Assembly: GCA_964245345.1 (NCBI GenBank) | Contig: CAXTMS010000152.1 | Span: forward strand, 1-8,267 | Source of the DNA: Lichenicola sp964245345 | GTDB lineage: Bacteria > Pseudomonadota > Alphaproteobacteria > Acetobacterales > Acetobacteraceae | Length of the DNA: 8,267 nucleotides | Reading direction: 5' to 3' | Made by a program: the position numbers and the translations under genes | Shown: piece by piece, positions 5,816-8,267 of the stretch | Position numbering within the stretch: the stretch's first letter is position 1 | Layout: every line of letters begins with the position of its first letter | The notes under the pieces: generated by a model | Told to the model about the DNA's origin: nothing | What the model saw: only the letters and a program-made list of their open reading frames with translations | Databases searched by the model: none

Positions 5816-6002
5816 TGGCCGCGGACGGAGCCCGACCATAGACCGGCGAGACCTTGGAAGCACGGTGGAACCGGGTCGGCCGGATGATCTGCAAGGCGGC
5901 ATTTGCTCCGGAGCCGGCAGTCGTCGATGATGCGAAGACCCGGCCCACCGGAACGCGTGGAACACCAGGACCGCGCTTCCCTTCCTGTTCCAGGTTCGCT
6001 GC
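5816..6002. other. Divergent intergenic region between yciI-like gene and ccmC
   Basis: There is no coding sequence here with a credible start or family match. It must hold the promoters for both divergent units. For ccmC, TTGCTC (5903-5908) and GATGAT (5926-5931) at 17-bp spacing form only a weak pair. I see no riboswitch, no clear terminator and no FNR-like TTGAT-N4-ATCAA site. Confidence 0.4.
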
Positions 6003-6800
6003 ATGAATGGCTACCAGACCGTCGCCAAGCCGCCGACCTCGACCTTGGGCGAGTGGCTGCACCGGTATTCCAACCCCGGACGGTTCCTCAGGCTGGGAAA
6101 CGCCATTCAGCCCGTTCTGACCTGCCTCGCTCTGATGCTGACGGCGGTGGGCCTCCTGTGGGGGCTGTTCTGGTCGCCGGCGGACTGGCAGCAGGGCGAC
6201 GCGGTGCGCATCATGTACGTGCACGTTCCGGCCGCCTGGCTGGGCTCCGCCGGCTACGCGGCGCTGGCGTCGTGCGGGCTGGTGTCGCTGGTGTGGCGGC
6301 ACAGGCTGGCAGACCTGGCGGCGGCCGAGATCGGGCCGGTCGGCGCCTGCGTGACCGCCTTGTGCCTGTGCACCGGCTCCTTGTGGGGCCGGCCGATGTG
6401 GGGCGCATGGTGGGTGTGGGACGCGCGCCTGACCTCCGTGCTGGTGCTGTTCTTCCTTTACCTCGGCCACGTGGCGCTCGTGCGGGCGTTCGACGACCCG
6501 GCGCGCGGCGCGCGAGCGGCGGCGATCCTGGCCCTGGCGGGCGCCGTGGACCTGCCGATCATCAAGTTCAGCGTGCAATGGTGGAACACCCTGCACCAGC
6601 CCGACAGCATCACCCTGACCGGGGCGCCGACCATGTCGCTGTCCATGCTGTGGCCGCTCGGGGTGTGCACGCTGGGGATGACGCTGGGCTTTGCCGCCAT
6701 TGTCCTGGCCCGGCTGCGCGTTGCGGTGATGGAAACGCGCCTGCGTGGCCTGCTGCTGGCGCAGGCCGGCGCCGCGGCCGGATCGGGAACCGGGCGATGA
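6003..6800 (+). CDS. ccmC: Heme exporter/handling protein CcmC
   Basis: CcmC is the inner-membrane protein of System I cytochrome c maturation that presents heme at the periplasmic face and loads it onto CcmE. The 265-residue product has about six transmembrane helices (near 36-57, 78-98, 112-128, 143-162, 173-188 and 212-238). The tryptophan-rich heme motif WGAWWVWD is at 133-140, and the two conserved axial histidines are H74 (YVHVPAAW) and H198 (WWNTLHQ). The N-terminal leader of about 30 residues is within family range. The ribosome site is weak (CAGG, 8 nt upstream). The TGA overlaps the ccmD ATG by 4 bp. It heads the visible operon; ccmA and ccmB are absent upstream. Confidence 0.97.
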   Translation: MNGYQTVAKPPTSTLGEWLHRYSNPGRFLRLGNAIQPVLTCLALMLTAVGLLWGLFWSPADWQQGDAVRIMYVHVPAAWLGSAGYAALASCGLVSLVWRHRLADLAAAEIGPVGACVTALCLCTGSLWGRPMWGAWWVWDARLTSVLVLFFLYLGHVALVRAFDDPARGARAAAILALAGAVDLPIIKFSVQWWNTLHQPDSITLTGAPTMSLSMLWPLGVCTLGMTLGFAAIVLARLRVAVMETRLRGLLLAQAGAAAGSGTGR

Positions 6801-6970
6801 CCCACCTGCCCTTCGTCGCCGGCGCCTATGGGCTCACCGTGGCGGCGGGCGCCTGGCTGTCCGCGAGCGCGGCGCTTCGGCTTCGCCGGGCGCGCCGTCG
6901 GCTCGCGGCGGTGGACCCGCGGGCGCCCGGATCCGGCCGGCGACCCGACCCGGAGCGCGACCGGGCATGA
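6797..6970 (+). CDS. ccmD: Heme exporter protein CcmD
   Basis: This 57-residue single-span membrane protein has the position and pattern of CcmD, which helps release holo-CcmE from the CcmABC complex. The N-terminal HLPFVAGAYGLTV (3-15) matches the CcmD block in which Tyr11 of AYG is conserved. One helix (about 6-26) is followed by a highly basic stretch LRLRRARRRLAAVD (27-40), placing the C-terminus in the cytoplasm. It overlaps ccmC and ccmE by ATGA junctions on both sides, so its translation is coupled to both. The Pro/Arg-rich end (41-57) is low-complexity and not conserved in the family. Confidence 0.9.
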   Translation: MTHLPFVAGAYGLTVAAGAWLSASAALRLRRARRRLAAVDPRAPGSGRRPDPERDRA

Positions 6971-7497
6971 CCCGCCGTTCGCGCCGGCTTTGGCTGGTGG
7001 GCGCCTGCATGCTCGGCTTCGGCAGCGCCGCCGGGCTCACCCTGGACGCGTTCTCGGCCAACATCGTGTTCTTCATGGCCCCGTCGCAGATCCTGAGGGC
7101 GCCGCCGGCACCCGGCCGCACCGTGCGTCTGGGCGGCATGGTGGTGGCGGGCTCGCTGCGGCAGGTGCGGCTGCCCGGCCGGGCGCCGGCGGTGCGCTTC
7201 GCCGTCACCGACGGGCAGGAGTCGGTGTCCGTGCGCTATGTCGGCGTGCTGCCCGACCTGTTCCGCGAAGGGCAAAGCGTGGTGGCGCTGGGCGAGATGG
7301 CGGCGGATGGCAGTTTCCAGGCGGCCGAGGTGTTGGCCAAGCACGACGAAACCTACATGCCGAAGGAGGTGGCGGCCGCGCTGCGCCGGTCCGGCCGCTG
7401 GGACCCGCGCTTCGGCCCTCCGCCCGACGCCAGGAGCTGGAACACCATGACCGCAGCGGACACCACCGCCGGCAACCGCGCCACGCACGGGACCTGA
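6967..7497 (+). CDS. ccmE: Periplasmic heme chaperone CcmE
   Basis: CcmE binds heme covalently through a histidine and carries it from CcmC to CcmF/CcmH. The 176-residue product has an N-terminal membrane anchor (about 8-26), then an OB-fold periplasmic domain. Recognisable blocks are NIVFFMAPSQIL (32-43), RLGGMVVAGS (54-63), VRFAVTDG (76-83), VSVRYVGVLPDLFREGQSVVALG (87-109), and the heme motif LAKHDETYMPKEV (123-135) with the heme-binding His126 and conserved Tyr130 in HxxxY spacing. The tail (136-176) is polar and probably flexible, as usual. The common TPSE near the N-terminus reads APSQ here. It overlaps ccmD by ATGA, and ccmF starts 7 nt after its stop. Confidence 0.98.
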   Translation: MTRRSRRLWLVGACMLGFGSAAGLTLDAFSANIVFFMAPSQILRAPPAPGRTVRLGGMVVAGSLRQVRLPGRAPAVRFAVTDGQESVSVRYVGVLPDLFREGQSVVALGEMAADGSFQAAEVLAKHDETYMPKEVAAALRRSGRWDPRFGPPPDARSWNTMTAADTTAGNRATHGT

Positions 7498-7504
7498 GCG
7501 CGCC

Positions 7505-8267
7505 GTGAGCCTGCCGTTCCTGCCAAGCGCGCTGCTCGGTCCCGAGCTCGGCCGGCTGGCGCTGGCGCTGGCCTGCTGCCTGGCACTGGCGCAGGCGGTT
7601 CTGCCGCTGTGGGGCGCGCGCACCCGGGACGCGCGGCTGATGGCCACCGGCCCGGCGCTTGCCGGCGCGCAGCTCGGCTGCCTCCTGCTCGCCTTTGTCT
7701 GCCTCGCGGTGGCCGCGGTCGGCGACGACTTCTCGGTCGCCAACATCGCCGCCAACAGCGCGGTGGCCAAGCCGCTGCTGTACAAGATCACCGGCATCTG
7801 GGGGAACCACGAGGGCTCCATCCTGCTCTGGGCGCTGATCCTGGGTGGCTGCGGCGGGGCCGTGGCGTGGTGGGGGCGGAGCCTGCCCTCCACCCTGCAC
7901 GCGCGCGTGCTCGGCGTGCTGGGCGGCACCGCCTGCGGCTTCGAGCTGTTCTGCCTGCTCACCTCCGACCCGTTCGACCGCGCCTGGCCGGCGCCGGTGG
8001 ACGGCCAGGGCATGAACCCGCTGCTGCAGGATCCCGGCCTCGCCTTTCATCCGCCGATCCTGTACGCCGGCTATGTCGGCTTCGCGGTGCCGTTCGCGTT
8101 TGCGGTCGCGGCCCTGCTGGAAGGGCGCGTCGACGCCGCCTGGGGCCGATGGGTCCGCCCGTGGGCGGTCGCGGCCTGGTGCTTCCTGACCGGCGGCATC
8201 GCGCTCGGCTCGTGGTGGTCGTACTACGTGCTGGGCTGGGGCGGCTACTGGTTCTGGGATCCGGTGG
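7505..8267 (+). CDS. ccmF: Cytochrome c heme lyase subunit CcmF, C-terminus cut by window edge
   Basis: CcmF is a large multi-span membrane protein that receives heme from CcmE and, with CcmH, ligates it to apocytochrome c. The first 254 residues are present, from a GTG at 7505. They carry the family blocks PELGRLAL (13-20), DDFSVANIAANSAVAKPLLYK (74-94), WGNHEGSILLWALI (99-112), TSDPFDRAWPAPVDGQGMNPLLQDPGLAFHPPILYAGYVGF (153-193) with His182 as a probable heme ligand of the WWD site, and LGWGGYWFWDPV (243-254), the WWD motif. An in-frame ATG near the N-terminus is lacking, so GTG is the natural start. The usual family text AYYELGWGG reads SYYVLGWGG here (Val242). Most likely followed by ccmG/ccmH beyond the window. 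Confidence 0.97.
   Translation, partial: MSLPFLPSALLGPELGRLALALACCLALAQAVLPLWGARTRDARLMATGPALAGAQLGCLLLAFVCLAVAAVGDDFSVANIAANSAVAKPLLYKITGIWGNHEGSILLWALILGGCGGAVAWWGRSLPSTLHARVLGVLGGTACGFELFCLLTSDPFDRAWPAPVDGQGMNPLLQDPGLAFHPPILYAGYVGFAVPFAFAVAALLEGRVDAAWGRWVRPWAVAAWCFLTGGIALGSWWSYYVLGWGGYWFWDPV

Noticed and set aside
5903..5931. Possible sigma-70 promoter for ccmC
   Set aside because: Only half of the -35 bases match and the -10 is partial, so it is mentioned only as a weak candidate within the intergenic region.
6826..8050. Minus-strand open frames opposite ccmD, ccmE and ccmF
   Set aside because: The Ccm proteins on the plus strand are unambiguous and the antisense frames show no domain.

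Overview
This window reads as chromosomal DNA from a high-GC alphaproteobacterium, most plausibly Acetobacteraceae/Rhodospirillales. The assignment is an inference from the GC-rich third positions, the System I cytochrome c maturation genes and the overall gene types; no rRNA or other marker gene is present. No mobile element, CRISPR array, tRNA or rRNA was seen. Genes are tightly packed, with several 4-bp stop/start overlaps.

Left region (1-1982, minus strand). One probable transcription unit reads leftwards: aat (leucyl/phenylalanyl-tRNA-protein transferase), then two tandem, translationally coupled genes for related secreted proteins. The second of these runs off the left edge. They share an N-terminal export signal, a similar body and a conserved cysteine pair, so they look like an old tandem duplication.

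Middle region (2059-5799). Divergent from aat is an NADP-type D-2-hydroxyacid dehydrogenase (glyoxylate/hydroxypyruvate reductase class), followed by a 56-residue two-helix membrane protein. The stop codon of that small gene interlocks with the stop of a convergent EcsC-family gene. Upstream of ecsC on the same strand is a small XRE-type regulator. In its leader lie two copies of a GTCCG-N2-CGGAT palindrome, good candidates for its operator. Divergent from the regulator is an unrecognised 120-residue secreted protein. Then comes a minus-strand pair, a YciI-like protein followed by an EVE-domain protein.

Right region (6003-8267, plus strand). A compact cytochrome c maturation operon, ccmC-ccmD-ccmE-ccmF, runs off the right edge inside ccmF. 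CcmC loads heme onto the periplasmic chaperone CcmE, CcmD assists, and CcmF (with CcmH, not seen) attaches heme to apocytochrome c. ccmA and ccmB, which supply the ATPase needed to release holo-CcmE, are not upstream of ccmC here and must be elsewhere if System I is complete.

Most of the window is housekeeping. The parts least explained by known families are the tandem secreted paralogues (1-1293), the regulator/operator/secreted-protein locus (4178-5066) and the small membrane protein (3071-3241).
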